Origin: an uncultured bacterium
Lineage (GTDB): Bacteria > Actinomycetota > Coriobacteriia > Coriobacteriales > Coriobacteriaceae
Direction: 5' to 3'
NCBI GenBank assembly: GCA_905215815.1
Contig: CAJMRN010000020.1
Span: 1 to 23,716, forward strand
DNA length: 23,716 bases
Program-made: the position numbers and the translations under genes
In this document: positions 21,396 to 23,716 of the stretch, piece by piece
Numbering within the stretch: the stretch's first letter is position 1
How the letters are laid out: each line of letters opens with the position of its first letter
Notes under the pieces: model-generated
Seen by the model: the letters and a program-made list of their open reading frames with translations, nothing else
What the model was told of the DNA's origin: nothing
The model's database searches: none

Positions 21396-21674
21396 ATGAC
21401 TGTTTCCAAAGAGCGCAAGGCGGAGCTGACTGCCCAGTTCGGTAACACCCCGGTCGACACCGGTAACCCCAAGGTTCAGGTCGCCATCCTGTCCGAGCGC
21501 ATCAAGGAGCTGACCGAGCACATGAAGTCCCACCAGAAGGACTTCCACACCCGTCGCGGTCTGCTCATGCTCGTCGGCCGTCGTCGTCGTCTTCTCTCCT
21601 ACATCAAGAAGAACGACATCGTCGAGTACCGTGAGCTCATCAAGGCTCTGGGCATCCGCGACAACATCCAGTAG
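21396..21674 (+). CDS. rpsO: 30S ribosomal protein S15
   Basis: S15 binds the central 16S rRNA junction and forms an intersubunit bridge. The protein is 92 residues against a usual 89. Diagnostic segments are GNTPVDTGNPKVQVAILSERIKELTEHMKSHQKDFHTRRGLLMLVGRRRRLLSYIKK and the C-terminal YRELIKALGIRDN. The ATG at 21396 has AAAGG at 21384-21388. An in-frame start at 21300 would run through the structured leader and is rejected. The neighbour is pnp, the same rpsO-pnp order as in many bacteria, but an intrinsic terminator lies between them. Confidence 0.97.
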   Translation: MTVSKERKAELTAQFGNTPVDTGNPKVQVAILSERIKELTEHMKSHQKDFHTRRGLLMLVGRRRRLLSYIKKNDIVEYRELIKALGIRDNIQ

Positions 21675-21689
21675 GATTTGTACATGCTA

Positions 21690-21720
21690 AGAGCGTCCTG
21701 CGCAGCGGGGCGCTCTTTTT
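21690..21720 (+). terminator. Intrinsic terminator between rpsO and pnp
   Basis: AGAGCG (21690-21695) pairs with CGCTCT (21711-21716), inner C and G residues extend the stem, and a T-run follows. It may stop most rpsO transcripts or allow partial read-through into pnp. Confidence 0.85.
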
Positions 21721-21728
21721 GTGTAAGG

Positions 21729-21744
21729 GCGTGAACAATCACGC
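21729..21744 (+). promoter_or_regulatory. pnp leader hairpin 1
   Basis: GCGTGA (21729-21734) pairs with TCACGC (21739-21744) around an ACAA tetraloop. It lies between the rpsO terminator and the pnp ribosome site and is the first of two clear hairpins there. Confidence 0.5.
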
Positions 21745-21787
21745 TCTGAAGCGTGGCGGGGGCAGGGGGCCCGCGTCACATGAGAAG

Positions 21788-21810
21788 CCCGCAGGCAAGG
21801 GGCCTGTGGG
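21788..21810 (+). promoter_or_regulatory. pnp leader hairpin 2, directly before the ribosome site
   Basis: A nine-base-pair stem (21788-21796 with 21802-21810, one G-U) has a five-base loop AAGGG. AAAGGAG begins three bases later. In E. coli a leader hairpin is cut by RNase III for PNPase autoregulation; the same role here is only an inference from position. Confidence 0.5.
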
Positions 21811-21823
21811 GTAAAGGAGAACA

Positions 21824-23716
<1,893 letters not shown>

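Overview
This window reads as a GC-rich actinobacterial chromosome segment, most likely from the Coriobacteriia and probably Collinsella or a close relative. The evidence is an actinobacterial-type integration host factor (mIHF) followed by gmk and rpoZ, strong C/G preference at third codon positions, frequent GTG starts, and a housekeeping gene order close to other Coriobacteriia. The genus is inferred from overall character, not from a database match. All supported genes lie on the + strand.

Layout. Positions 1 to about 555 encode a piece of a phage tail-like protein (53-residue repeats, then an Ala/Glu/Lys coiled coil). It runs in frame into the last 50 residues of PyrK, the iron-sulfur subunit of dihydroorotate dehydrogenase. 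This is most likely an assembly chimera at the contig edge. Next come pyrD and pyrF (end of UMP synthesis). An intergenic region with a long imperfect palindrome follows, then mihF-gmk-rpoZ-thiI (nucleoid protein, GMP kinase, RNA polymerase omega, tRNA thiolation), closed by a terminator. The next block is comEA-comEC (DNA uptake) and holA (DNA polymerase III delta), then rpsT (S20) with a strong terminator.

The second half is a translation and stress backbone: lepA-dusB-hemW, two tandem dnaJ genes, mtaB, phoH-ybeY-dgkA-era-recO, rpsO, and a 3'-truncated pnp. The first DnaJ is unusual. It has a J domain and four zinc-binding CxxCxGxG motifs, but its substrate-binding C-terminus is replaced by hydrophobic, apparently membrane-spanning segments. 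It occupies the place where hrcA-grpE-dnaK often sit in related gene orders.

Regulation. Several transcription units start at a [T/G]GN-TANNNT extended -10 element with little recognisable -35. lepA appears to be leaderless. rpsT, rpsO and pnp have structured leaders that may serve autoregulation. No tRNA, rRNA, CRISPR array, insertion sequence or complete prophage was found. No wholly new multi-gene system is clearly supported. The membrane-anchored DnaJ, the pyrF-mihF palindromic element and the rpsO leader are the best leads.
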